In this document: positions 42,513-51,055 of the stretch, in pieces
Layout of the letters: every line of letters begins with the position of its first letter
Numbering within the stretch: position 1 is the first letter of the stretch
Source of the DNA: Rhodococcus sp. B50
GTDB taxonomy: Bacteria; Actinomycetota; Actinomycetes; Mycobacteriales; Mycobacteriaceae
Direction of reading: 5' to 3'
Assembly (NCBI RefSeq): GCF_013602415.1
Contig: NZ_WPAG02000002.1
Span: 2,297,480-2,361,479, forward strand
DNA: 64,000 bases
Program-made: the position numbers and the translations under genes
Notes under the pieces: generated by a model
Seen by the model: only the letters and a program-made list of their open reading frames with translations
The model's database searches: none
What the model was told of the DNA's origin: nothing

Positions 42513-42518
42513 GATCCG

Positions 42519-42561
42519 CGGTCCGTCCGGACGGTGAATGCTCGCCTGCCCGGACGGACCG
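42519..42561 (+). terminator. Hairpin after the TrpB-like gene
   Basis: A perfect 12-bp inverted repeat (CGGTCCGTCCGG at 42519-42530 and its complement at 42550-42561) with a 19-nt loop lies 6 nt after the TrpB-like stop and just before the phosphoribosyltransferase start. It is a likely terminator or attenuator between the two genes. Confidence 0.65.
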
Positions 42562-42576
42562 TCCCATACTGGACGT

Positions 42577-43287
42577 GTGAGGTACGCCACGCGCGAGGAG
42601 GCAGGCCGGCGACTCGCCCGGTCGGCCGGGCACCTGCGCGACGCCGACCCGGTGGTTCTCGCACTGCCCCGCGGCGGCATTCCCGTCGCCCGTGAACTCG
42701 CTGCGGCCCTCGATGCACCCCTGGACGTCCTCGTGGTGCGCAAACTGGGCGTGCCCTGGCATCCCGAACTCGCGATGGGCGCGATCGCCGAAGGACCGGG
42801 TCCCGGAACCGCCGGAGAACCGACCGCGCACGACGCCGTCTTCCGCGTCCTCAACGACGACGTGATCCGGCACGGGCGGATAGCCCCGGAATCCGTGGCG
42901 GCCATCGAGCAGCGCGAGCTGACCGAACTTGCCCGGCGCGCCGATTTTCTGCGCGCCGGTCGTCCCCGGGTGCCGCTGGAGGGCCGCACGGCGATCATCG
43001 TCGACGACGGGATCGCCACCGGCGCGACCGCCGCCGTGGCATGCCTCGCCGCGCGCGCCTCCGGAGCGACCCGAGTCGTCCTCGCGGTGCCGGTGGCATC
43101 TCCCGACGCACTGCGCCGGGCCGGCCGGATGGCCGACGAGGTGATCTGCCCGTGGACGCCGGTGGACACCGACAGCGTCGGCGCCGCTTACGACGATTTT
43201 CATCAACTCGGCGACGACGAGGCCGTCCATCTCCTCCGAAATACTGGTACTTCCGGTACCGGAAAATCCGACGAGACTATCCGATAG
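42577..43287 (+). CDS. Phosphoribosyltransferase-fold protein
   Basis: A 236-aa protein of the type I phosphoribosyltransferase fold. The PRPP-binding loop is AIIVDDGIATGATA (about residues 139-152), preceded by the family-typical VVLALPRGGIPVARELA (26-42) and LDVLVVRKLGVPWHPELAMGAIAEG (49-73). Members are widespread in actinobacteria, sometimes fused to dienelactone hydrolase domains, and their substrate is not known. GTG 42577 (VRYATREEAG) is chosen as the start of the conserved part. An ATG at 42538 lies inside the hairpin loop. The last 20 residues are poorly conserved and contain the palindrome at 43251. Confidence 0.83.
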   Translation: MRYATREEAGRRLARSAGHLRDADPVVLALPRGGIPVARELAAALDAPLDVLVVRKLGVPWHPELAMGAIAEGPGPGTAGEPTAHDAVFRVLNDDVIRHGRIAPESVAAIEQRELTELARRADFLRAGRPRVPLEGRTAIIVDDGIATGATAAVACLAARASGATRVVLAVPVASPDALRRAGRMADEVICPWTPVDTDSVGAAYDDFHQLGDDEAVHLLRNTGTSGTGKSDETIR

Positions 43288-43386
43288 TGGTAATCCTCGT
43301 TACCGACGGGTAGCATTGTTACGTAGATCACTGCTTATCGGACTGTAAAAAAGGGGCAAATCGGTCCGTGGGGTAATGCATTTACC
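43251..43386. promoter_or_regulatory. Cluster of palindromes upstream of fadD15
   Basis: Within 136 bp of unusually AT-rich sequence stand TTCCGGTACCGGAA (43251-43264, perfect), CTATC-C-GATAG (43277-43287, perfect), and two copies of the same dyad, GGTAA-N6-TTACC (43289-43304) and GGTAA-N5-TTACC (43372-43386). The last ends 53 nt before the fadD15 start. The repeated GGTAA/TTACC pair looks like two sites of one dimeric regulator. Confidence 0.55.
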
Positions 43387-43439
43387 AACGACATGTGATG
43401 CAATGCACACCGACAGTACCTAATGATGGAGGGGTCACA

Positions 43440-45242
43440 GTGAGTGAGATTGCCGTGCCACAGTCGTTCTCGATTCCCGAGAACACGTCGATGGCCGACA
43501 GCGTCTTCCGGCACGAGAAGGAGTCGCCGGAGTTCGTGCCGTTCGAGCGACTGGTCGACGGCAAGTGGGTTCCCGTCACCGCGCGCCAGTTCGCATCCGA
43601 GGTGCGCGCCGTGGCGAAGGGCCTGATCGCGTCGGGCATCGAGCTCGGCGACCGCGTCGCGGTGCTGTCGGCGACCCGCTACGAATGGGTCCTGCTGGAC
43701 TACGCGATCTGGACCGCGGGCGGTGCCACCGTCGCGATCTACGAGACGTCGTCGGCAGACCAGGCCCAGTGGATCCTCGAGGACTCCGGGACCAAGCTGC
43801 TCATCGTCGAGAATTCGGGTCACGTCGACACCGTGCGCGAGGTCGCCGAGAATGCTCCGACCGTGCGCGAGGTCCTGCAGATCGAGCCGGCGTCGGGCGG
43901 CAAGAGCGCGGTCGACGAACTCGTCGCGCGCGGCGCGGCGGTCACCGACGAGCAGGTCGAGGAACGACGCAACCAGGTCACGGCCGAATCCGCAGCGACC
44001 CTCATCTACACCTCCGGCACCACGGGCCGGCCGAAGGGCGTCCAGCTCAAGCACCGCCACTTCGCCTCGGAGTCCGCGGCCTGCGGTCTCGCCCTGCCCG
44101 ACTCCATGCACGAGGGCCAGCGCACCCTGCTGTTCATCCCGATGGCACACGTCTTCGCACGCCTGATCTCGTTCGCGGCATTCGACAGCAAGGTCACCGT
44201 CGGTCACACCTCCGACCTCACCACGCTGCTCGACCAGTTCGCGGTCTTCAAGCCGAACTTCATCCTCTCGGTACCCCGCGTGTTCGAGAAGGTCTACAAC
44301 TCGGCCAAGCAGAAGGCCTACGACGGCGGCAAGGGCAAGATCTTCGAGAAGGCCTCCGACGTCGCGATCGAATACAGCAAGGCACTCGAGAACGGCGGCC
44401 CGGGCCTCGGCCTGAAGATCCAGCACTTCGTGTTCGACAAGCTGGTCTACGGCAAGCTCAAGGCCGCGCTCGGCGGCAACGTGACCAAGGCCGTGTCGGG
44501 CGGTGCTGCACTCGGCGCGCGCCTCGGCCACTTCTTCCGCGGCGTCGGCGTCACCATCTACGAGGGTTACGGCCTGACGGAGACGACCGGCGGCATCATC
44601 ATGAACACCCCGGCCGAACAGAAGATCGGCACCGTCGGCAAGCCGTTCAACGGCTGCGCGGCGAAGATCGCCGAGGACGGCGAGCTGCTGCTCAAGGGCC
44701 CCCAGGTGTTCGACGGCTACTGGCAGAACGACAAGGCCACCGAGGAAGCCATCCGCGACGGCTGGTTCCACACCGGCGACATCGGCACGATCGACGAGGA
44801 CGGTTTCATCTCGATCACCGGCCGCAAGAAGGAACTCATCGTCACCGCGGGCGGTAAGAACGTCGCTCCGGCGATCCTCGAGGATTCGCTGCGCGCCCAC
44901 CCGCTGATCAGCCAGGTCATCGTCGTCGGCGACTCCAAGCCGTTCATCGGTGCTCTGATCACCCTCGACCCGGAGGCCCTGCCGGGCTGGCTCGAGCGCC
45001 ACGGCCTGCCGGCGGGAACCACGGTCGCGGAATTGATCAAGAACCCCGACCTGATCGCCGAGATCGACGAGGCGGTCGCCGAGACCAACAAGAAGGTCTC
45101 GAAGGCCGAGTCGATCCGCAAGTACCGCATCCTCGAGACCGATTTCAGCATCGAGAGCGGCGAGCTGACCCCGACGCTCAAGCTCAAGCGGAACATCATC
45201 CACGACAAGCACGGTGCCGAGATCGCAGCAATCTACAGCTGA
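43440..45242 (+). CDS. fadD15: Long-chain fatty acid-CoA ligase (FadD15 type)
   Basis: A 600-aa adenylate-forming ligase activating long-chain fatty acids to acyl-CoA via acyl-AMP. It has the P-loop YTSGTTGRPKG (190-200), the GYGLTETTGG core motif (about 378-387), the GWFHTGDIG and GRKKELI hinge motifs, and the C-terminal lysine region ELTPTLKLKRN, so both domains are complete. GTG 43440 has GGAGGGG 6 nt upstream and gives the expected N-terminus (VSEIAVPQSF). The long AT-rich leader with repeated dyads suggests tight control. A terminator follows at 45253. Confidence 0.94.
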   Translation: MSEIAVPQSFSIPENTSMADSVFRHEKESPEFVPFERLVDGKWVPVTARQFASEVRAVAKGLIASGIELGDRVAVLSATRYEWVLLDYAIWTAGGATVAIYETSSADQAQWILEDSGTKLLIVENSGHVDTVREVAENAPTVREVLQIEPASGGKSAVDELVARGAAVTDEQVEERRNQVTAESAATLIYTSGTTGRPKGVQLKHRHFASESAACGLALPDSMHEGQRTLLFIPMAHVFARLISFAAFDSKVTVGHTSDLTTLLDQFAVFKPNFILSVPRVFEKVYNSAKQKAYDGGKGKIFEKASDVAIEYSKALENGGPGLGLKIQHFVFDKLVYGKLKAALGGNVTKAVSGGAALGARLGHFFRGVGVTIYEGYGLTETTGGIIMNTPAEQKIGTVGKPFNGCAAKIAEDGELLLKGPQVFDGYWQNDKATEEAIRDGWFHTGDIGTIDEDGFISITGRKKELIVTAGGKNVAPAILEDSLRAHPLISQVIVVGDSKPFIGALITLDPEALPGWLERHGLPAGTTVAELIKNPDLIAEIDEAVAETNKKVSKAESIRKYRILETDFSIESGELTPTLKLKRNIIHDKHGAEIAAIYS

Positions 45243-45252
45243 CGCTCCACCT

Positions 45253-45290
45253 ACGACCGGGCCCTTCGCAACCGCGGGGGGCCCGGTCGT
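45253..45290. terminator. Bidirectional terminator between fadD15 and the hydrolase gene
   Basis: A perfect 12-bp inverted repeat (45253-45264 and 45279-45290) with a 14-nt loop, followed by TTCTC, lies between the plus-strand fadD15 and the minus-strand hydrolase. Confidence 0.8.
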
Positions 45291-45293
45291 TTC

Positions 45294-45935
45294 TCAGGGA
45301 ATCCGGCCGGCCAGGTCGCCCACGAACGCGGCAACATCCGAGGTCACCCTGCGATGCACGGGTTCGTGCAACAGGTCGTGCCCGGCATCGGGATATTCGC
45401 GCCACTGTGCCCGGGGCACCGACGACGCCCACTCGCGTATCGGGTCGATCGGGACCAGCCGGTCGTCGACGCCGTGGACCAGCAGGACCGGCAGGTCGCT
45501 CGCTCGGAGCGCTTCGGCCGTCTGCGGCAGGGCCGCGGTGCGCGGCGTGCCGCACAGTACGACGCCCGCGAAGCGGGTACCACCAAAGGCCTCGGCACCC
45601 AGCGCCGTCAGGACCGTCGCCGCGCCGAGCGAATGGCCCATCGCCACCAGCGGCAGACCGGACTCGGCGGCGAGGCCGGCGAGCACGCCGAAGTCCTCGG
45701 CGTGGAACTCGACGTTGCCCGGTGAGCCGGGTTCTCCTTCGGAGAGTCCGTGTCCGGCGAGGTCGAGTCCCCACCACGCGATGCCGTGGGCGGCAAGACC
45801 GGAGGCGAAACGATGGTAGTGCCCGGTGTGCTGCCCGAAGCCGTGCGCGAACACGACACCGGCTCTCGCGTCGTCGACGGTCCGGCACCGCCAATGGACC
45901 CGGCCGACCGACCCGGGGAAGAACGTCAACGGCAT
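45294..45935 (-). CDS. Alpha/beta hydrolase, monoacylglycerol lipase-like
   Basis: A 213-aa hydrolase with FAHGFGQHTGHYHRFA (oxyanion region and monoacylglycerol-lipase-like start), nucleophile elbow AMGHSLGAA (Ser102), acid in VHGVDDRLVPID and histidine in PDAGHDLLHE. It is shorter than bacterial monoacylglycerol lipases (about 250-280 aa) because the lid between strand 6 and the acid is reduced. It probably cleaves lipid or small esters. Its start is 27 nt downstream of the stop of the deaminase/aldolase-like gene, so the two may share a message. Confidence 0.83.
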   Translation of the reverse strand: MPLTFFPGSVGRVHWRCRTVDDARAGVVFAHGFGQHTGHYHRFASGLAAHGIAWWGLDLAGHGLSEGEPGSPGNVEFHAEDFGVLAGLAAESGLPLVAMGHSLGAATVLTALGAEAFGGTRFAGVVLCGTPRTAALPQTAEALRASDLPVLLVHGVDDRLVPIDPIREWASSVPRAQWREYPDAGHDLLHEPVHRRVTSDVAAFVGDLAGRIP

Positions 45936-45962
45936 GAACTCATTGTTGCCGGAGACGGAAGA

Positions 45963-47156
45963 TCACCAGCAGCCGCCCTCACCGCGATAGGTGGGCACCT
46001 CGGTGCGTCCGTTCTCGTCGACGAGATACACCCGGTCGAATCTCTCGCACAGTTCCCCCGCCTTCGCGTGGCGGAACCACACCCGTCCCCCGACCGGGAT
46101 CGAGGCGGCCGCGCGACCGCGCACCGGGGTCTGCACCTCTCCGGCACCCTCCGTCCCCAGCAGCGTCAGCCCCGCGGGTCGGACCGGGCGCGGCACTCGC
46201 GAGGTGCCGGGCGGGCCGGACGCGATGTACCCGCCACCGAACAACGTCGTGATCGACGGTGACGGTTTCCGTACGGCAGGCAGCGCGAAGAACATCGACG
46301 GGTTCGGGGTGAACGCCCGGTAGCCGTCGAACAGGGTGGGCACGTACAGCCCCGACCCCGCGGTGGCCTCGGTGACGACACGATCGGCGGTGGTCACCTC
46401 GAGCGAGCCGGTTCCGCCGCCGTTGACCAGTTCGAGGTCTCCCACGACCGCACGCACGGCCTCCACCACGGCTCGGCGGCGCGAGGAGAGCTCCCGCGCC
46501 GACAGTCCCTTGACGAGCCGCACCGGCAGCGACGAGTCGGGCAGGCCCGCGATCTGGGCCTCGTAGAACATCACTCCGACGACGTCGAATCCGGCGGCGG
46601 CGGCGCGACGTGCCAGGCCGGCGGCGGCTTGCGGGTCGCGCAGCGGAGAACGGCGCACACCGAGGTGGAGCGGACCCACCCGCAACGACGCATCGATGTC
46701 CAGGCACACCTTGGGCCGGAAAGCGTGTTCCCCCAGGGCCTCACGGATGATGTCGAGATGCTCGGCCGAATCGATCATGAGCGTGATCGCCTGCGCCGCG
46801 TCCGGCGACACCGCGAGCTTCCCGAGCGCCGCCCGGTCGACCGTGGGGTAACCCATCAGGATGTCGCGGGCTCCGTGCTCGACGAGCCACAGTGCCTCCC
46901 GAAGCGAGTACGCCATGATGCCGCGAAAACCGCCGCGGGTGGTCAGTTCCGGACCGAGGACCTCGGCGAGGACGGCACGACAGCGCACCGACTTGCTCGC
47001 GACCCGCACGGGCACACCGCCGGCGCGGCGGATCAGGTCGTCGGCGTTGCGCCGCAGGGTGGGCAGGTCGACGGCGGCGAACGGCGGGTCGAGGTCGGCC
47101 GTGGCCGACTGCACCCGGTCGAGGACGTCGTCGGGGGCGGAAGCAGCACGGAGCAC
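45963..47156 (-). CDS. Amino acid deaminase/aldolase-like PLP enzyme (alanine racemase fold)
   Basis: A 397-aa fold-type III PLP enzyme of the D-threonine aldolase/D-serine dehydratase-like group. The N-terminal barrel carries the PLP lysine in VRVASKSVRC (about residue 55), and the C-terminal beta domain has the metal/PLP region GRVWFRHAKAGELCERF. The family handles D-amino acids; annotation as amino acid deaminase/aldolase is from general similarity. GTG 47156 follows AAGGG. It stands between the hydrolase and a TetR gene, all on the minus strand with short gaps, probably one operon led by the TetR gene. Confidence 0.82.
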   Translation of the reverse strand: MLRAASAPDDVLDRVQSATADLDPPFAAVDLPTLRRNADDLIRRAGGVPVRVASKSVRCRAVLAEVLGPELTTRGGFRGIMAYSLREALWLVEHGARDILMGYPTVDRAALGKLAVSPDAAQAITLMIDSAEHLDIIREALGEHAFRPKVCLDIDASLRVGPLHLGVRRSPLRDPQAAAGLARRAAAAGFDVVGVMFYEAQIAGLPDSSLPVRLVKGLSARELSSRRRAVVEAVRAVVGDLELVNGGGTGSLEVTTADRVVTEATAGSGLYVPTLFDGYRAFTPNPSMFFALPAVRKPSPSITTLFGGGYIASGPPGTSRVPRPVRPAGLTLLGTEGAGEVQTPVRGRAAASIPVGGRVWFRHAKAGELCERFDRVYLVDENGRTEVPTYRGEGGCW

Positions 47157-47195
47157 GGGCGGTCCCTTCGGCGTGATCGGGTCGGAGCGGGCGGG

Positions 47196-47840
47196 TCAGG
47201 AACGTTCTACGGCACGGCTCGCGATGATGTCGGCGATGATTCCCAATTCGGCTGCCGTCGAGTCGCTGTCGCGATCCACCAGCCAGCGGAGCACGACTCC
47301 GTCGAGCAACGCCAGTGACAGTCGCGCGACCGTCGCTGTGGGCAGCGACCATTCGACGCCGCACCGCTCGGCGCAACTGTCGAGGAACAGGCGGGCCTGC
47401 TCGTCCATCAGCCGGTACTGCTGCACGGCGATGTCCCCGCTCACGGGACTGCCGTTGGTGTTGTGCCGCAGGGAGTAGGTCGTGATCTCGTAGGTGAGGG
47501 TCTGCAATCCCGGCGTGGACTCGATCGCCGACCACATCGCCCGGAGACCGGCGTGGAGCATCGAACGCAGACAGTCGACACCGCCGGTCTGCTGCGCGTC
47601 CGTCGGCACGTCGAACGCGGCCTGCATGGCCCCGGCGAGTTCGCCGATGACGGCGTTCGCCATCGCCACGACGAGGGCTTCCTTGCTGTCGAAACAGTAA
47701 TGGACGACACCCAGTGACACTCCGGCCTTCTCGGCGACGGCACGGACCGTGACGGCTCCGACTCCCCCACCCTCTGCCAGTTCCAGTGCCGCGGCCACGA
47801 GTTGGGTGCGGCGCTCGTCGGCAGGCAACCGATTCGACAT
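47196..47840 (-). CDS. TetR-family regulator
   Basis: A 214-aa TetR regulator with its DNA-binding helices at about residues 7-55 (DERRTQLVAAALELAEGGGVGAVTVRAVAEKAGVSLGVVHYCFDSKE), of the AcrR/BetI-like form, and a helical ligand domain. ATG 47840 stands 15 nt from a 21-bp near-perfect palindrome in the divergent promoter region shared with the sugar-lactone oxidase gene, so it probably controls both directions. Confidence 0.88.
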   Translation of the reverse strand: MSNRLPADERRTQLVAAALELAEGGGVGAVTVRAVAEKAGVSLGVVHYCFDSKEALVVAMANAVIGELAGAMQAAFDVPTDAQQTGGVDCLRSMLHAGLRAMWSAIESTPGLQTLTYEITTYSLRHNTNGSPVSGDIAVQQYRLMDEQARLFLDSCAERCGVEWSLPTATVARLSLALLDGVVLRWLVDRDSDSTAAELGIIADIIASRAVERS

Positions 47841-47854
47841 GCCCCGATCGTAGA

Positions 47855-47875
47855 GGTCGGGAACTGTTTCCGACC
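47855..47875. promoter_or_regulatory. TetR operator between the TetR and oxidase genes
   Basis: GGTCGGGAAC (47855-47864), one centre base and GTTTCCGACC (47866-47875) form a 21-bp palindrome with a single mismatch. It lies in the 75-nt divergent gap, 15 nt from the TetR start and 40 nt from the oxidase start. A second smaller dyad TGGAC-N4-GTCCA is at 47887-47900. Confidence 0.75.
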
Positions 47876-47915
47876 AGATGTTGACTTGGACGGTTGTCCA
47901 GGTCGAAGATGGGGC

Positions 47916-49223
47916 ATGTCCACCTGGCACAACTGGGCGCGCACCGCGAGCGCGACGCCCCGCCGTTTCGAGACCCCCCGCACCGTCGACGACCTCGCGC
48001 GCATCGTCCGTCGCGCCTCCGACCAGGGCGAACACGTCAAGGCTGTGGGTGCCGGGCACTCGTTCACCGATGCGGCCGTCACCGACGGCACGCTGATCTC
48101 GCTCGACCGGATGTCGGGCCTCGTCTCGGTGGAGCGGTCACCGGCCGGCGCGGTTGTGACGGTGCGGGCGGGGACGCGACTGCGCGATCTGAGCGACCTG
48201 CTGTGGGCACAGGGCCTCGCCGTCCCCAACCTCGGCGACATCGATGTCCAGTCCGTCGCCGGCGCGATCTCCACCGGCACCCACGGCACCGGTACGGCCT
48301 TCCGCGGACTCGCGGCAGCCGTGTGCCGTGCGACGATCGTGCTCGCCGACGGCCGGATCGTCGACTGCTCCCCCGAACACGAACCCGACCTGTTCGAGGC
48401 CGCGCGCCTCGGACTCGGCGCACTCGGCGTCCTCGCGACCGTCACGCTCGACTGCGTCCCTGCCTTCCGCCTCCGGGCAGAAGAAGCACCCTCGTCGCTC
48501 CGGGCGACGCTCGACGCCCTGGACGAACTGCGTAACGACGTAGACCATTTCGAGTTCTACTGGTTTCCGCACACGGACGGCGTGCTCGTCAAACGCAACA
48601 CCCGCCTCCCCGGTGCGGCACCGGTGCAGCCGCTCGGGCGGGTGCGCACCCTCCTCGACGACGAACTGCTCTCCAATGGAGCGTTCGCGCTCTTCCAGCA
48701 GATCGGAACGCGTGCTCCCGCCACCATCCCGGCCCTGAACCGGGTGGCGTCGCGGGTCCTCTCGCCGCGCACGTTCGTCGACCGCAGCTACCGGGTGTTC
48801 GCCTCCGAACGCCGGGTGCGGTTCCGGGAGATGGAGTACGCGATACCCACCGACCACCTTCCGGAGGCCCTGCGCGAGATCGATGAGTGGTTGCAGCGCA
48901 ACGATGTCCGCATCGGCTTCCCGGTGGAGGTGCGGTTCTCGCGGGCCGACGATGTGTGGCTGTCCACCGCGCACGGCCGCGACACCGCGTACGTGGCCGT
49001 GCACCAGTACCACCGGCGCGACCACGGGCCCTATTTCGACGCTGTCGAGCCGATCCTGCGTGCCGCCGGGGGACGCCCGCACTGGGGCAAGCTCCATTCC
49101 CTGACCGACGGCGATCTGCGCGATCTCTACCCGCGATTCGACGACTTCCTCGTCGTGCGCGACCGCGTGGATCCGCACCGCACCTTCACGAACCCGTATC
49201 TACGTCGGGTCCTGGGCGAGTGA
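47916..49223 (+). CDS. FAD-linked sugar-lactone oxidase (D-arabinono-1,4-lactone oxidase family)
   Basis: A 435-aa vanillyl-alcohol-oxidase-type flavoprotein. The N-terminal FAD domain holds VKAVGAGHSFTDAAVTDGTLISL and the SVAGAISTGTHGTGTAF pyrophosphate/attachment region (about residues 110-128). The C-terminal ALO domain ends in RPHWGKLHSLTDGDLRDLYPRFDDFL with the family's HWGK(L/H)H signature. Relatives oxidise L-gulono-, L-galactono- or D-arabinono-1,4-lactone or alditols. ATG 47916 gives the usual start (WHNWARTASATPRRF). It is divergent from the TetR gene with the palindrome between them. Confidence 0.88.
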   Translation: MSTWHNWARTASATPRRFETPRTVDDLARIVRRASDQGEHVKAVGAGHSFTDAAVTDGTLISLDRMSGLVSVERSPAGAVVTVRAGTRLRDLSDLLWAQGLAVPNLGDIDVQSVAGAISTGTHGTGTAFRGLAAAVCRATIVLADGRIVDCSPEHEPDLFEAARLGLGALGVLATVTLDCVPAFRLRAEEAPSSLRATLDALDELRNDVDHFEFYWFPHTDGVLVKRNTRLPGAAPVQPLGRVRTLLDDELLSNGAFALFQQIGTRAPATIPALNRVASRVLSPRTFVDRSYRVFASERRVRFREMEYAIPTDHLPEALREIDEWLQRNDVRIGFPVEVRFSRADDVWLSTAHGRDTAYVAVHQYHRRDHGPYFDAVEPILRAAGGRPHWGKLHSLTDGDLRDLYPRFDDFLVVRDRVDPHRTFTNPYLRRVLGE

Positions 49224-49234
49224 CGACCTGCCGA

Positions 49235-50167
49235 TCAGAGGAAGGCTGCATCCCATGAATTGCGCTGCAGCACATCCCGTTCGGCATCGGTGAGACCGAG
49301 TTGGTCTTTCAGGCCCACGAGGTTGTCGTCGACGTAACCGCCGAAATAGGCGGGATCGTCCGAGTGCACGCTCACCGAGAGACCGGCCTCGAGCATCCGG
49401 CGCAGCGGATGATCGGCGAGGGTATCCACCACGCGGAGGCGGACATTCGAGAACGGGCAGACCGTGAGCGGGATGCTCTCGTCGACCAGGCGCGCGACGA
49501 GTTCGGGATCCTCGAGCGAGCGGATACCGTGGTCGATGCGTTCGGCGCCGAGCAGGTCGAGTGCCTGCCAGACGTATTCCGGCGGTCCCTCCTCCCCCGC
49601 GTGCGCCGTGATGCGCAGCCCTTCGGCCCGAGCCCGCGCGAAGACGTCCTCGAAGAGTGACGGCGGGTGGCCCACCTCCGCCGAGTCCAGCCCGAGCCCG
49701 ATGATCGGCGCGCCGAGGCGCAGCAGTTCGCCGAACACCTCGTGCGCTTCGGGCACCGGACGATCACGCACGATCGACGCGATCATCGCCGCGTCGACCC
49801 CGAACTCCCGATGAGCACCGGCGACCGCGTCGGCGAGCCCGGCCACGACCTCGGGCAGCGCGACACCGCGCGAGGTGTGGGCCTGGGGATCGAAGAAGAA
49901 CTCCGCGCGGGTGACACCCGCCCGCGCCGCACGTGAGAAATAGGCGCGGGCGAGGTCGGCGAAGTCCTGCGCGGTGCGCAGGACCTCCATGTTCGCGTAG
50001 TACAGGTCGAGGAACGACTGCAGGTCGGTGAACTCGTAGCGACTGCGGAGGTCGTCGAGATCGCGATAGGGCAGAGCGACGCGGTTCCGCTCGGCGAGGG
50101 CGAGGATCAGCTCGGGTTCGAGCGTGCCCTCGATGTGTACGTGCAATTCGGCGAAACCGTCGGTCAC
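49235..50167 (-). CDS. Adenine deaminase (adenosine deaminase family)
   Basis: A 310-aa metal-dependent amidohydrolase of the ADA superfamily. It has ELHVHIEGTLEPEL (His9, His11), the HAGEEGPPEYVW catalytic Glu block, the DHGIRS histidine and VSVHSDDPAYFGGY with the zinc Asp. The GEEGPPEY and DDPAYFGGY forms are those of the adenine deaminase (Aah1-like) branch rather than true adenosine deaminase. It would convert adenine to hypoxanthine in purine salvage. GTG 50167 has GAGGAT a few nt upstream. A longer frame encodes only charged filler. It converges with the oxidase gene across 11 nt. Confidence 0.86.
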   Translation of the reverse strand: MTDGFAELHVHIEGTLEPELILALAERNRVALPYRDLDDLRSRYEFTDLQSFLDLYYANMEVLRTAQDFADLARAYFSRAARAGVTRAEFFFDPQAHTSRGVALPEVVAGLADAVAGAHREFGVDAAMIASIVRDRPVPEAHEVFGELLRLGAPIIGLGLDSAEVGHPPSLFEDVFARARAEGLRITAHAGEEGPPEYVWQALDLLGAERIDHGIRSLEDPELVARLVDESIPLTVCPFSNVRLRVVDTLADHPLRRMLEAGLSVSVHSDDPAYFGGYVDDNLVGLKDQLGLTDAERDVLQRNSWDAAFL

Positions 50168-50214
50168 CTGATCCTCACCCTCTCTCGTTCCCTCGCCCTC
50201 GCGTGTCCGACCGC

Positions 50215-50976
50215 TCAGCGACCCTTCCACACGGGAGGCCGCTTCTCGGCGAAGGCCGTGGCACCTTCACGCGCGTCCTCCGAAGTGAACACGGGCGCCA
50301 TGATCTCCATCTGCTTCACGAACGCTTCTTCGCGCGACCAGTCGGCCGAGCGGACGATGATCTCCTTGGTCGCCGCCACGGCGAGCGGTCCGTTCGCCGT
50401 GATGCGCTCGGCCAGCTCGAAAGCGCCCTCGAGTGCCCCACCGGGTTCGGTGAGGCGATTGACGAAACCGTAGCCGTAGCCTTCCTCGGCGGTGAACGCA
50501 TCCCCGGTGAGCGCGAGCTCGAGTGCCTTCTGGTAAGGGATGCGCGAGGGCAGGCGCAGCAGACCACCACCACCGGCGACCAGGCCGCGCTTGACCTCCG
50601 GAATGCCGAACTTCGCGTCCTTCGCCGCGACGACGAGGTCGGTGGCCAGGACGAGTTCGGTTCCTCCGGCGAGCGCGAATCCCTCGACCGCGGAGATCAG
50701 CGGCTTGCGCGGGGGCGCTTCCGTGAAGCCGAGGCCCTTGCCCGGTACGACCACGTTCTCGCCCGCGACGAACGCCTTGAGATCCATGCCTGCGCAGAAG
50801 GTACCGCCGGCGCCGGTGAGTACACCCACCGACAGGGAGTCGTCGCCGTCGAGTTCGTCGACCGCCTCGGCGAGGGCGTGACTCACCGCGGCGTTGACCG
50901 CATTGCGTGCGTCGGGCCGGTTGATGGTGATGACGAGAACGCGATCGCGTCGTTCGAGCAGGACTACGTCGGACAT
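50215..50976 (-). CDS. Enoyl-CoA hydratase/isomerase (crotonase family)
   Basis: A 253-aa crotonase. It has INRPDARNAVN at the CoA-binding start, GAGGTFCAGMDLKAF (first oxyanion backbone) and GFALAGGTELVLATDLVVAA (second). At the usual Glu positions the stretch PEVKRGLVAGGGGLLRLP holds one Glu, while the other is a Gly/Thr context, so the exact reaction is uncertain. ATG 50976 (MSDVVLL) is preferred to ATG 50982 because GGAGAGG then has 7 nt spacing instead of 1. It lies 79 nt downstream of the truncated AMP-binding gene on the same strand. Confidence 0.9.
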   Translation of the reverse strand: MSDVVLLERRDRVLVITINRPDARNAVNAAVSHALAEAVDELDGDDSLSVGVLTGAGGTFCAGMDLKAFVAGENVVVPGKGLGFTEAPPRKPLISAVEGFALAGGTELVLATDLVVAAKDAKFGIPEVKRGLVAGGGGLLRLPSRIPYQKALELALTGDAFTAEEGYGYGFVNRLTEPGGALEGAFELAERITANGPLAVAATKEIIVRSADWSREEAFVKQMEIMAPVFTSEDAREGATAFAEKRPPVWKGR

Positions 50977-51055
50977 GGGCATACCTCTCCACTACGGAAA
51001 ATGCCGGATCATCCCGGTTACAGGCTGTATACCCGACGAGAACCTGTTCCAGGGA

